Of a DNA stretch of 47,264 bases, positions 27,014 through 36,859 are shown piece by piece. The notes below the pieces were generated by a model, which saw only the letters and a program-made list of their open reading frames with translations, was not told the DNA's origin and did not search any database. The position numbers and the translations under genes are program-made. The number at the start of each line of letters is the position of its first letter. The first letter of the stretch is position 1. This DNA comes from Acetobacter persici JCM 25330 (GTDB lineage: Bacteria > Pseudomonadota > Alphaproteobacteria > Acetobacterales > Acetobacteraceae): assembly GCF_000613905.1 (NCBI RefSeq), contig NZ_BAJW01000021.1:1-47264 (forward strand), in the 5' to 3' direction.

Positions 27014-29142
27014 TTACACAGAATGAACAGACGCCTCACGCTCCCAGAACCGCAGTTTCCGGCAGGATGCTACAAACCCGTCCGCATCTTTTCCGGACTT
27101 CAGTTCAATCACGCCCCCATCCACAGCATCATCGACCAAACCGGCACGTTTCAGCAGCGGCAGGGCGTCAGACGTGTAGCCAATAAATTTGGTATGGGCA
27201 TAAGCATCCGTCACAAAATCCCGTGCATCGGCATCCTGCGCAAGCTGCTTTGCGCCGTCGGCGGAGGGCAGAAGAACCACCGCGTCAAACAGCACGGAGG
27301 GACCACCCGGCACATGCTGGGCCGCAGGCACATGCTTGCCATCAGCGGTTTTGATACCGCCAATCTGCGGCGCAATCAGTTCGACTTCAGCGCCTTCCGC
27401 TTTTGCGGCTTTCTGTAAGGCTTCCAGCAAGGCCCCATCGGCCCCATTGGTTGTCAGTACACCAATTTTGCGGCCGGCAAAGCTTTTGGGGCCATTTTTC
27501 AGGATGCTGAGAGCCGGGGAGGGCGGCAGATCAACCACCTTCCGCGCAGGTGGTGCGGCCTCTGGCAGCGTGTCCAGCCCCAGACCGTCTGCTACAGCTT
27601 TAGCCAGCCCTTCATCAATAGTGCGCAGATGGGAGACGACGCGGCTGCGGATAGCCGGTGTTTCCACCTTGCTCAGTTCAAAGGTGATGGCCATTTGCAC
27701 ATGCGTCTGCTCCACCTCGGTCTGGCTTTTGTAAAACTGGCGGGCCTGACTGTAATGGTCTGCAAATTTTTCAGACCGCACCCGCTCCTTCTGGCCACTC
27801 ACCTCCGCCGGGAATGTCCTGAACCCCTTTTCAAGGTTTTCACGCGGGCCACCAGCCTCTCCCCCCCAGGAATTCGGCTCGTAGTTCACACGCCCTTTCG
27901 GGTTCTGCATGGCCATATGCCCATCCTGCTGAAGGGTATGGAAGGGGCATTTGGGCGCATTGATGGGGATATGCGTAAAGTTCGGCCCACCCAGCCGTTT
28001 AAGCTGCGTGTCGAGATAGGAGAAGTTGCGGCCCTGCAAAAGCGGGTCGTTGGTAAAATCCACACCCGGCACAATATTTTGTGTGCAGAACGCAACCTGC
28101 TCGGTTTCCGCAAAGAAGTTATCTACCATGCGGTCCAGCACCAGACGCCCCACGGGCTGCACCGGCAGCACTTCTTCGGGGATCAGCTTGGTGGCATCCA
28201 GAATGTCGAACTCAAACCGGTCCGCAAATTCGTCGTCAAAAAGCTGAACACCCAGCTCCCATTCCGGAAAATTGCCGGACTGAATGGCATTCCATAAATC
28301 ACGACGATGAAAATCCGGGTCCGCCCCGCTGATTTTCAGGGCTTCATTCCACACAACCGACTGCAAACCCATTTTTGGTTTCCAGTGGAATTTTGCGTAG
28401 GTGGACTGGCCCGCCTTGTTTACAAAGCGGAAGGTATGCACCCCAAACCCTTCCATAAAGCGGAAGGAGCGGGGGATGCCCCGGTCGGACATCACCCACA
28501 TGATCATGTTCATGCTTTCCGGGGTGAGGGAGATAAAATCCCAGAAATTATCATGCGCGGACTGCGCCTGTGGAAAGGCCCGGTCCGGCTCTTCCTTCAC
28601 CGCGTGCACCATATCCGGAAACTTGATGGCATCCTGAATAAAGAACACGGGGATATTATTCCCCACAATGTCCCAGTTGCCTTCCTTGGTATACAGCTTG
28701 ACGGCAAAGCCCCGCGCATCCCGCGCAAGGTCGGTCGAGCCTTGCTGCCTGCCACGGTGGAAAAGCGGACAAACGCCGGAACGCGCTCGCCCTCACGCTG
28801 CAACACATCCGCGCTGGTAATGTTGGAGAGCGAGTTGGTCAGTTCAAAATAACCATGCGCTCCATAACCGCGCGCATGCACAACGCGTTCCGGGATGCGC
28901 TCATGGTCAAAATGGAACAGTTTTTCCCGAAAATGGAAATCTTCCATCAGGCTCGGCCCACGCGCACCGGCCTTCAGCGTGTTCTGGTTGTCAGAAACCG
29001 GCACACCCTGCTGTGTTGTCAGGGTCGGGACATCACCGCCTGCTGTCTGGTGCGTTTCTCCGCCCGCACCGCGCTGCACGGTTTCCTCTCCCAGCGTCAC
29101 GGTTGTCTGGTCAGTATGGGCTGATCTGGCGCTCATGGTCAT
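27014..29142 (-). pseudogene. katE: Large-subunit heme catalase (KatE/HPII type), frameshifted
   Basis: This is a clade 2 catalase of about 709 residues after repair, degrading hydrogen peroxide. The N-terminal frame (ATG at 29142, or the next ATG) has [12 protein letters not shown], the active-site His in ERVVHARG and [10 protein letters not shown]. The other frame resumes with [17 protein letters not shown] and includes the heme-ligand region [14 protein letters not shown] and the C-terminal GATase1-like domain ([13 protein letters not shown]) typical of HPII. One G is missing near 28741. It lies between the spike and baseplate W genes of the phage element, in opposite orientation, with its own promoter region. 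It is a cargo (moron-like) gene or evidence of a scattered phage locus. Confidence 0.9.
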
Positions 29143-29497
29143 CTGCCTTTGCCTGCTGGACTATACAATAAGGGTTCAGTTCAGAATGATGCAGTCTTAA
29201 GAAAACCTTTTTAGGCTGCGCAAATACCGCACAGCGTTCAGGCGTGCAGAACGGGGTCTGCTCAGGCCTGCACCTCAAACCTGTTCCATCATGGATCTGC
29301 TCTTCAAACGTCACGCTGGCGCTAAGGTTGCCTGGCCCTCTGCGGCATCCGGCGGATAAACCCTATTCAGTTTTCAGGGGTGTCCCGGTTGTGGCCCTGC
29401 GTGGTCACCCATAGCGTTCCGGCACACTTGTCCGCAGCGCATCGTCTCAGCGCATCGCGTCCTCTGTCACACCCACACAAATATAAAGACCCTCAGA
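29143..29497. other. Intergenic region between katE and the baseplate W gene
   Basis: About 355 bases without a gene. It must hold the katE promoter (minus strand) and a promoter or read-through for the baseplate genes. The part nearest katE is A/T-richer. Positions 29278-29320 resemble the leader of the AIDA-repeat gene (37178-37214). I see no recognisable OxyR or phage operator. Confidence 0.45.
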
Positions 29498-29851
29498 ATG
29501 CAAACCCTGCTTCTCGACAGATCAACATGGGATCTGGTGGTTGACGCCAGCGGCAGCATTGCCGTCGCGTCAGCACCCTATGCCGTCGCCCAGAACGTCG
29601 CCTGTGCGGTGCGCGTCTTTCTGGGGGAGTGCTGGTACAACACAACACTCGGCTTGCCTTATCTCACCGCCATTCTGGGGCGCACCCAGTCCGCGGCTCT
29701 GTTCCGCGCGGATGTTGAACAGACAGCCCTCGGTGTGGACGGCGTGGCGCAGGCTGTCTGTGTTCTCACCGGCCTCAGCCCGGCCCGCCGCCTGTCTGGC
29801 GTGATCCAGCTTACTCTTACCGATGGGAGCCAGACCGTTGTCAGCCTCTGA
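29498..29851 (+). CDS. Baseplate wedge protein W-like (gp46-type)
   Basis: The protein is about 117 residues. The pattern LLLDRSTWDLVVDASGSIAV, APYAVAQNVACAVRVFLGECWYNTTLGLPYL and LTGLSPARRLSGVIQLTL is that of gpW/gp25- or gp46-like baseplate wedge proteins. It overlaps the baseplate J gene by 29 bases and restarts the baseplate operon after the katE interruption. A small, well-conserved component of contractile tails. Confidence 0.82.
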   Translation: MQTLLLDRSTWDLVVDASGSIAVASAPYAVAQNVACAVRVFLGECWYNTTLGLPYLTAILGRTQSAALFRADVEQTALGVDGVAQAVCVLTGLSPARRLSGVIQLTLTDGSQTVVSL

Positions 29852-31097
29852 ACCCTCTGCCAGCCTGTCGTCCTCCGGCACAGCCTCTTCCGGCACCACA
29901 TCTGTCCCGGCTCCTGTACTGGATGCCACGGGCTTCATCATGCCGGAAGAAGCCGATATGCTCACCGGCGTTCTGGCTGATATCAACGCCGCTTTTGGCA
30001 ATACCCTGACAACGGACCTTTCCACGCCACAGGGCCAGCTTGCCATGTCGCTCACCGCCATTCTGGGGGATGCGTATGACCAGTTTCTGGCTCTTGCCAA
30101 CGGGGTGGACCCGGCCCGCGCTGAAGGCCGGATGCAGGATGCCATCGGGCGCATTTATTTTATGTCCCGCCTGCCTGCCACGCCCACAACCGTCACCTGT
30201 GTTTGCACCGGGGCGGCAGGCACGGTCATTCCGCAAGGCACGCTGATTACGGATCAGTCCGGCAACAGCTACACAGCGAACACGATCCTGACACTGGATG
30301 GCACCGGCACCGCGCAGGGGCTTTTTACCTGCACCAGCGCGGGGGAGGTTGTGTGCCCGGCTGGCAGCGTGCGTATCAGCCAGTCCGTGGCCGGGTGGAG
30401 CGGGGTGAATAACCCGGTTGCTGGCGTTACGGGCCGCGCGGTGGAAAGCCGCACAGAATTTGAGGCCCGGCGTAAAACATCGGTTGCCGCAAACGCCATT
30501 GGCCCGCTGGATGCCATTTCCGCCGCTGTTCAGGCTGTCTCGGGGGTGACGGACGCCTATGTGACAGATAACAGCACCGCCGCGAGTGTCACGGTCAATG
30601 GTGTAACACTCGCGCCGCATAGTCTGTATGTGTGCGTCAATGGCGGCGCGGATGCGGACATTGCTCTGGCTATTCTGCGCAAAAAGCCTCCGGGCTGCGC
30701 CTGTAATGGCACCACCACCGTCACGGTCACAGACCCGGCCAGCACATACGGAACACCGCCGAGCTACACAGTCAGTTTTCAAAGGCCTGTTGCCACGCCG
30801 GTCTATGTCACAGTGCGTCTCGTTGCCTCCGCTGCCGTGCCGTCAACCGGAACATCGGATATTCAGGCTGCCGTACAATCTGTTTTTCTGGGGGATGATG
30901 GCGGAATCCGCGCACGGATTGCCAGCACACTCTATGCAAGCCGGTTTTATGCGGCTGTCTCGGCTCTTGGCGGATGGGCCCAGATTACGGAAATCACGCT
31001 TGGCACCAGCGCAAACCCCACGGGCCTATCCGTGCAGATGCAGGCAAACCAGATCCCGACGCTGGATAGCACCACCATCAGCGTGGAGTTTGTCTGA
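29823..31097 (+). CDS. Baseplate J-like protein (gp47-type)
   Basis: The protein is about 424 residues and intact. The family start VLDATGFIMPEEADMLTGV, TPQGQLAMSLTAILGD, ANGVDPARAEGRMQDAIGRI, IPQGTLITDQSGN, RAVESRTEFEARRK and VTDAYVTDN are clear. The first 35 residues are Ser/Thr-rich and extra, so a later start is possible, but none has a better ribosome site. Forms the wedge arms of the baseplate. Its stop overlaps the next ATG by one base. Confidence 0.88.
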   Translation: MGARPLSASEPSASLSSSGTASSGTTSVPAPVLDATGFIMPEEADMLTGVLADINAAFGNTLTTDLSTPQGQLAMSLTAILGDAYDQFLALANGVDPARAEGRMQDAIGRIYFMSRLPATPTTVTCVCTGAAGTVIPQGTLITDQSGNSYTANTILTLDGTGTAQGLFTCTSAGEVVCPAGSVRISQSVAGWSGVNNPVAGVTGRAVESRTEFEARRKTSVAANAIGPLDAISAAVQAVSGVTDAYVTDNSTAASVTVNGVTLAPHSLYVCVNGGADADIALAILRKKPPGCACNGTTTVTVTDPASTYGTPPSYTVSFQRPVATPVYVTVRLVASAAVPSTGTSDIQAAVQSVFLGDDGGIRARIASTLYASRFYAAVSALGGWAQITEITLGTSANPTGLSVQMQANQIPTLDSTTISVEFV

Positions 31098-31672
31098 TGC
31101 AGAGTGTGCAGAAAACACTCCTGTCGCAATATGCCTGCGCGCCGGGGATCAACGCGCTCATTACCGCGTGGAATCAGGCTTTTGATCCGGCGAATCTGAT
31201 TAGTGAGTGGTATGACCATATTTGGAACATCGCCACGGCGCAGGGATATGGGCTGGATGTGTGGGGCCGGATTGTCGGCGTTCAGCGTGTCCTGACAATT
31301 TCGTCTGAAAATTTCGTCGGGTTTTTAGAGGCGGCTGACCTGACTGAACAGGGCTTTAACACGGCCCCCTGGTATAACGGCACGGCGACAAGCAGCAATG
31401 TGCGCCTGTCTGATGAAGGGTTCCGTCAGCTCATTTACGCTAAGGCAATGGCCAATATCACGGATGGTTCTGTCCTCAGCCTGAACGCCATTCTCATGGC
31501 GCTGTTTGCCGGGCAGGGCGATGCGTGGGTGGAAGACCACGGCACAATGAGCATGAGCTACGTTTTTAATTTTATCCCGACCGATGTGCAAATTTCTATC
31601 ATCCAGAGCAGCGGCGTTCTGCCGCGTCCGGCCGGTGTGGCCGTCTCTTACGCCATCAGGGGGCATGCATGA
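31097..31672 (+). CDS. DUF2612 baseplate protein (gp48-type)
   Basis: The protein is about 191 residues. ATG at 31097 overlaps the baseplate J stop. Features: QYACAPGINALITAWNQAFDP, GYGLDVWGRIVGVQRVL, FRQLIYAKAMANITDGS, LNAILMALFAGQG and a C-terminus that ends GVAVSYAI. This is the DUF2612 family found after baseplate J in such phages. An ATGA overlap couples it to the tail fibre gene. Confidence 0.83.
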   Translation: MQSVQKTLLSQYACAPGINALITAWNQAFDPANLISEWYDHIWNIATAQGYGLDVWGRIVGVQRVLTISSENFVGFLEAADLTEQGFNTAPWYNGTATSSNVRLSDEGFRQLIYAKAMANITDGSVLSLNAILMALFAGQGDAWVEDHGTMSMSYVFNFIPTDVQISIIQSSGVLPRPAGVAVSYAIRGHA

Positions 31673-32823
31673 AGCAGTCTGATTTTCCCGCCCGTCTCGC
31701 TACACCTATTGCAGAAAACGCTGCGGGGAGTGACATTGCGGCCATTCCCGCAACACAGGCGCATCCGGGGGATGGCACGGCCTCTCTCGCACTGGGCTTT
31801 CCGCCGGAAACCTTTATAGCCCGTTCCGCCGGGGGCGTGCCCCCGCGCGGGCAGGATATGAACGGCCTGCTTAACCTTATTTCCAAAATTCTCCGCGCGT
31901 ATCAGGCCGGATGCTGGGGAATGTTTGATTCAGGCTTTGCGCAGTCCATCGGTGGTTATCCCGCCGGTGCTGTTGTGTCGGGGACTACCCCCGGTACCTT
32001 CTGGGTTTCCACAACGGATGATAACGTCTCCACCCCCGGTGCGTCAGGCGCTGCATGGCAAAACCTGTTTACCGGATATCTGCCTTTGTCCGGGGGCGTT
32101 GTCTCCTGGCTGACGGTGGAGGGGGCTCTGGTGCAGGAAGGGTTTGCCGGGGTCTTTGCGCAGGCCAGCCCGACTAACCCGCAAATCGGGGATTATATCA
32201 ACTATCCAACCTTTTCTTCCAAAGCCAAAGGGCGAGGCGGGCAGTTTTCAATGGGCCTGCAGGAGCAGGTGGGCACAACTTTCCGGGCTGTGCTCTCCCT
32301 GCAATTTAATGACGGGACATGGCGTTATATCCAGTGGAGCCAGAACCAGCGCCTGAATGACAGTCAGTACGGGGATGTCGCGTATGTGTCAGACCTGCAA
32401 AACTATGCCCCCCAGTCTGATCTCCAGAATTACGCCACAAAATCAGATCTGCAGAACTACGCGCCCGCCTCAAGCCTGCAAAACTATGCGCCAGTTTCCA
32501 GCCTGCAAAATTACGTCACTGCGGCAACTTACGCGAATGACTTCGCAACATCCGATAATCGTGTGATCAATCTGGCCTATGGGCACCGCATACAGGCGTT
32601 TACAGTGCCTAACATTGTCCATGCCGGAAGTGGCACAAATTATGTGACGTTCCCCGTTGCGTTTTCCGCCACGCCTGTTGCGGTTGTCGCCAATGCCAGT
32701 CAGAACGGGGATATGGATGTCTGGACGTACAACTGGTCCAGCACACAATTTGCCATCAATATTCCGCCGGACAGTAATTCATCCAATGAAACTGTCTCGA
32801 TTATTGCGATCGGACCACGCTAA
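31669..32823 (+). CDS. Phage tail fibre protein
   Basis: The protein is about 384 residues. The N-terminal part (FPARLATPIAENAAGSDIAA, GGVPPRGQDMNGLLNLISK, YQAGCWGMFDSGFAQSIGGY) is the conserved attachment domain of this tail fibre group. A nine-residue repeat (SDLQNYAPx type, five copies, 32389-32523) forms a stalk. The C-terminal head (PVAFSATPVAVVANASQNG, NSSNETVSIIAIG) resembles gp53-like receptor-binding tips. Start codon overlaps the previous stop, and its stop overlaps the next start. Confidence 0.82.
   Translation: MKQSDFPARLATPIAENAAGSDIAAIPATQAHPGDGTASLALGFPPETFIARSAGGVPPRGQDMNGLLNLISKILRAYQAGCWGMFDSGFAQSIGGYPAGAVVSGTTPGTFWVSTTDDNVSTPGASGAAWQNLFTGYLPLSGGVVSWLTVEGALVQEGFAGVFAQASPTNPQIGDYINYPTFSSKAKGRGGQFSMGLQEQVGTTFRAVLSLQFNDGTWRYIQWSQNQRLNDSQYGDVAYVSDLQNYAPQSDLQNYATKSDLQNYAPASSLQNYAPVSSLQNYVTAATYANDFATSDNRVINLAYGHRIQAFTVPNIVHAGSGTNYVTFPVAFSATPVAVVANASQNGDMDVWTYNWSSTQFAINIPPDSNSSNETVSIIAIGPR
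32389..32523 (+). repeat. 27-base repeat encoding nine-residue tail fibre repeats
   Basis: Five imperfect units code for S(D/S)LQNYAPx; the last ends VTA. Typical of trimeric fibre stalks, and a likely site of copy-number change. Confidence 0.8.
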
Positions 32824-33251
32824 TGACAGACATAAAAACACTTTATCCAGACCGTTATTATGCGGCGTATGATCTGTCAGCCACCCAGCCTACTCCGGTA
32901 ACAGGCTGGTATGATACATGGGGGATGGGCAGCGTCGCAACTGTCCCGCCTGCCTCAAACCTGCTTCCCGTCAGCGCGGAAGACTGGTCTGATATTACCT
33001 CTTTCCGCCTGCCGACGGGCCGCGGTGTGCTGGCGGGAAAAGTGATTGACTACACAGCACCCATCCCGCCCGTGCCGCTGGCAATGCAGGCCCGCAATGC
33101 ACTGGTCACGGCCCGCCAGACCGTGTGGGAAGAGTATGGCGCCCTGAATGACCCGACCCCGGAGGTGTGGGTGGAGTATCTCAAAGCCCTGCGGGCCATT
33201 GCACAAGGGCAGGAGACAACCCGCACAACCCTGCCGGAGCCCCCGGCATGA
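32823..33251 (+). CDS. Tail fibre assembly-type protein
   Basis: The protein is about 142 residues. ATG at 32823 shares a base with the fibre stop. The N-terminal half is beta-rich (YYAAYDLSATQPTPVTGWYD), and the C-terminal part (RNALVTARQTVWEEYGALN, EVWVEYLKALRAIAQGQ) is the helical pattern typical of tail fibre assembly chaperones. The position directly after the fibre gene supports this. Function inferred, not proven. Confidence 0.7.
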   Translation: MTDIKTLYPDRYYAAYDLSATQPTPVTGWYDTWGMGSVATVPPASNLLPVSAEDWSDITSFRLPTGRGVLAGKVIDYTAPIPPVPLAMQARNALVTARQTVWEEYGALNDPTPEVWVEYLKALRAIAQGQETTRTTLPEPPA

Positions 33252-33775
33252 TCCCGCCTCTGCCATCCCCTAACTGGCAGCCCGCTCCGGCCCGCACACT
33301 GCCGCTCACACCGCCGCCCGGCCTGCGTTTGCGGGGGCTGGTGGCGGAAGACCTCTGCCTTGCATGGGCGCCCAAAGCCAGCGGCGATAATCTGGATTTT
33401 AGCCTGAACCCGGAAAACTGGCTTTCTGGAACAGGAGATTCCCTCATCTCTGTTTCCGCCCGCGTGCTCACGCTCACCGGGGCCATGACAGATCTGACAG
33501 TTCTGTGGGCTACGCTTTTGCAGGGGCAGGCCTGTCTTTTTCTGGGGGGCGGCGTGCCGGGCACGGTGCAGCAGGTTCAGGTGTGCGTTACCACGCAGCA
33601 GGGGCGCAGCCTCGTGCAGCCTATCTCCGTGGCCATTCTGGCGGACACGCCTGCGGCGCAGGCGCAGCCCGTCCCGCGTCTGGCCGATGGTACGCCCGTG
33701 CCCCCCAATGCTCTGGCGTTGCCGGGCGGTGCGATCCTCACCAGCCCCTCCGGAACCCCTTATCTTATCGCGTAA
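33248..33775 (+). CDS. Phage fibre-tail adaptor-like protein
   Basis: The protein is about 175 residues. ATG at 33248 overlaps the previous stop (ATGA). The middle shows the adaptor pattern: NLDFSLNPENWLSGTGDSLI, a Gly-rich strand LFLGGGVPGTVQQVQVCVT and QGRSLVQPISVAILA. Such proteins link fibres to the baseplate in related phages. The Pro-rich N-terminus (PPLPSPNWQPAPARTLPLTP) is probably extended. Confidence 0.65.
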   Translation: MIPPLPSPNWQPAPARTLPLTPPPGLRLRGLVAEDLCLAWAPKASGDNLDFSLNPENWLSGTGDSLISVSARVLTLTGAMTDLTVLWATLLQGQACLFLGGGVPGTVQQVQVCVTTQQGRSLVQPISVAILADTPAAQAQPVPRLADGTPVPPNALALPGGAILTSPSGTPYLIA

Positions 33776-33786
33776 CGGGAGAACCC

Positions 33787-34353
33787 ATGTCCGGGTCAAA
33801 CAGTTTCACGGCATCCACGCCCAGTGGTATGCCGCTTTCGGCGTTGCCGGTGCAATCTCAGCCTGCCCCGGCTGATCTTGTTTTTGGTATCTTCAGCGGG
33901 CAGGGGCAGTTTGTCCCGCAATCTGCCATCTGGACAGGCGCCGTTTCCAAAACAGGCGATACGCTCACAGGCTTGCTGAGCTGCGCTCTTGCGCCGACGG
34001 ATAGCACCCATCTGGTCAACAAGGCCTATGTGGATGCACAGGGCGGGCAGGTGAGCGGTATTGTCTCAACCCTCGTCACACAGGCGCAGGATGCCGTCAC
34101 ACAGGCGCAGACAGCTTCCTCCCGCGCAGCAGGTGCCGCGTCAACCGTTGTTTCGGCACAAAAGGGGGTCCCCAATGGCCTCGCCACACTCTCGCAGGAG
34201 GGCAATCTGGTTCTGGGTGGTCTGGACTGTCTGGGGGTGCGGAACGGGCATGTGCTGATGGCCATGGACCTCCCCACCACAGATCCCGGCATCTCCGGTG
34301 TCTGGTGGAATAACGGCGGCTATCTCTGCATTTCACAAGGCACTTCTGCATGA
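33787..34353 (+). CDS. Tail fibre-associated protein
   Basis: The protein is about 188 residues. ATG at 33787 with GGGAG just upstream is chosen. The frame is open further left but out of phase with the previous gene. The segment GDTLTGLLSCALAPTDSTHL followed by VNKAYVDAQGG is typical of short fibre or fibre-stem proteins. The region AVTQAQTASSRAAGAAST could form a coiled coil. It overlaps the spike-like gene by 4 bases. No enzymatic domain seen. Confidence 0.7.
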   Translation: MSGSNSFTASTPSGMPLSALPVQSQPAPADLVFGIFSGQGQFVPQSAIWTGAVSKTGDTLTGLLSCALAPTDSTHLVNKAYVDAQGGQVSGIVSTLVTQAQDAVTQAQTASSRAAGAASTVVSAQKGVPNGLATLSQEGNLVLGGLDCLGVRNGHVLMAMDLPTTDPGISGVWWNNGGYLCISQGTSA

Positions 34354-36859
34354 CATCTCTTCTCAAAACCCGTTTTCTTCTCAGCCTGTGTTCCGGTGCA
34401 GCACTTGTGGCCGGGGCAGGGGTTGCGGCATTTGCGCGCCCTAACCATCTGCTCCCGCAATATCAGGTGCTTGGTCAGGCAACACAGTCCGCGCAGGCCA
34501 CGGATACGGCGGCGACTGCCACGGCCACGGCTACCACTCCGGCGTCAGCCACCCCGTCTTCCGGCTATGGTGCAACTGCGTCTGCCCAGACGGGGGCTTC
34601 AGCCTCCTCAGCATCGACCTCGCCTCTGCTCGCCAGAACGGCGCGCCTGCGGAGTGTTCTCACGGCGTCTCCGCTGGCCAGCAGCGCCCCCACCTATGGC
34701 CCCACCCGGCCTCCGGGCGGGCTGGATGCGGCAACCGGCGTACCCGCTTTGTGGCAGAACGCGACCATTGGCCAGATCGGCGCGATGGCGGATGGCAGCG
34801 TGCAGCAGTCGGACAAAAATAGTCCAAACGGCGTTGCGGGGCTGGATGCCACTGGGGTAATAACTGCCCCGGTCTCGGGAGATCTGTCCTCCGCCACCGC
34901 ACGGATTAGCGCAGCCGGGGCCGTTGGCAGGCCGCTGGCCGAACGGTTTGCCGACCAGTTGAACGCAAAGGATTTTGGTCTGGCGCTGGACGGCAAAACG
35001 GATGATACCGCCGCCCTTCAGGCCGCCAAAAATGCTGCGGCGTCCGGCGCGGTCATTCAGCTTCCCGCCGGAAAACTTGCTCTGAAATCAGCGCCAAGTG
35101 GCAGCACGCCCAACCTGTGGCAGGCAAATGGCACCTTGCAGGCGGATGGCGGGCCGCTGCTCAGTCTGGGCACGGATGTGCTGGAAAGCACGCTGGAAGG
35201 CGGGAAATATTTTGTGCGCGGCCAGACAGCGGCGGATATGCCTCCGGTGCTGCGCAAGGATCTGGATATTACCCATTCTGGCGGCACGGCCGGATTTGTC
35301 ATGAATCTGGAAAAAGGCAACTGCACCATCCCGTCCGTGGGGGCCGCGCTGAATGATTATGTCTGGTGCCACTCCACGGTGCTGAACAGCGCCGCCTTTG
35401 GTGGCGGCCAGCATGTGGCGCAGGCCAGCATGGCGCAGAGACCCGCCAATGCACTGGTGGACGGCAAAGGCTCCCGCTCCCAGATCTGGGCCGGGTATGA
35501 TGAAACCCGTGATGATACCGGCCAGCCGTCCAATATTGCAGGCAGTCTGGTGGGGCGGGAAATTGATGTCTACGCCAACGCGGATGATCCTAATAACTGG
35601 CGCATTGGCCTCCAGCTTCAGGTTGCCGGAGCAGACAGCACCGGCACCCCCGGCCGCATCGGTAAAGGCATTGCGCTGGGGAATAATGACAGCACAAGTG
35701 CGTATGGCATCATGATTGATGCGGCAGGCCGGTTTGATACTGCGGGGATTGACCTCTCCCGCAGCACGCCGGTCAATAATGCGCCGGTGCTGAACATTGG
35801 CGCAAACCGGAATCTTGCGTTCAGTGATGATCACAAACCGCATTTTCAGTTTGATTCCGCCGCCTATACCCTGCGCTACTGGTATGACACCACGCCGCTG
35901 TTTTCCGTCGGGATGAACGGGGATGTCACCACCGCGATTGCCAACCCCGGCAGCGGTGTGGCGTGGACACTGGGCGGGCAGGCGCTGATCGGCCTCAATC
36001 TGAGCAGCCTGACCACACCGGAGGCCATGCGTCTGGGGGTAGGGCAGGCCCTCTCATGGGAACCAACGGCTGTTGTGCAAACCCGTTTTGCTGACGGCAA
36101 ACTGACAGAGCAGGTCGCCGCCGGAGTGGCCCGCACACTGGACACGCAGGGCAATGAGACCATTCCCGGTGCAGCCCATAACAGTCAGACAATCGTCAGC
36201 CTCAGCCAGCCCACCGCATCTGCTTTTGTGGCGCAGGGGAAGGCCGCGATCGGGCTGGATACCACCAGTCTCACCGCGCCGGATGCGCTGCGTCTTGCCG
36301 GAGGGCAGGCCGTATCGTGGGAGCAGACGGCAGCCGTGCAAACCCGTTTTGCCAACAGCACATTGCAGGATACATGGGGCGGGGCGGCTCTGCGCACGCT
36401 GGACCAGAGCGGGAATGAAACCGTGACGGGCAGCACCCTGAACAGCGGCATGACCACCCATGTGAACAACAGTTCCGCCAGTGCTGTGACGGTGAGTGGC
36501 ACAGCCGGCATCGGGGTCAACCTGTCCGGGCTGGCAACAGCACAGGCGCTGCGGCTGGGCAGTGGTCAGGCTGTGGCGTGGGAGCTACGGGGGTCATCAC
36601 CACCGGCTACACCGCCACCGGCCTGCGGGACGCCAATGGCAGCACAATCCTGCGTGCGCTGGATACAGCGGGGAACGAAACCCTGAGCGGTGCCTTAACC
36701 CCCGCAGCAGGTGTCCGCCTGCCCACCTTCTCCCGTGCGGCCATCAAAGGCATGAGCAACCTGCCCATTGGCACCACACTCTACGATGCGGATGATGATA
36801 CCCCGGCTATCTACACCTCCGCCGGCTGGAAACTGGCGACGCTCAGCGCAATTCCCTGA
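34350..36859 (+). CDS. Spike-like repeat protein with signal peptide, frameshifted near 36585
   Basis: The gene is translationally coupled (ATGA) to the fibre gene. Residues 5-30 form a Sec signal peptide (FLLSLCSGAALVAGAGVAAFA), odd for a tail protein assembled in the cytosol. Next come about 60 Ala/Ser/Thr-rich residues, then the tail-spike-type pectate-lyase start (NAKDFGLALDGKTDDTAALQ). The C-terminal third holds three repeats of about 80 residues (IGLNLSSLTTPEAMRLG..., RTLDTQGNET). The frame as given ends at 36686. Another frame (GVITTGYTATGLRDANGS) continues the third repeat and ends with a fibre-type tip, TAYTSAGWKL-like, at 36857-36859. So one break lies near 36585. It may be a secreted spike or polysaccharide-binding protein. 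Confidence 0.75.
35980..36750 (+). repeat. Three repeats of about 260 bases in the spike-like gene
   Basis: Units begin near 35980, 36243 and 36500, each coding IG(L/V)(N/D) ... LRLG(S/G)GQA(V/L)(S/A)WE and RTLD...GNET. The frameshift falls in the third unit. Confidence 0.7.

Noticed and set aside
26999..27026. C-terminal end of the spike open frame overlapping katE
   Set aside because: Results from a missing base near 26955; the other frame gives the normal spike ending and a stop at 26998.
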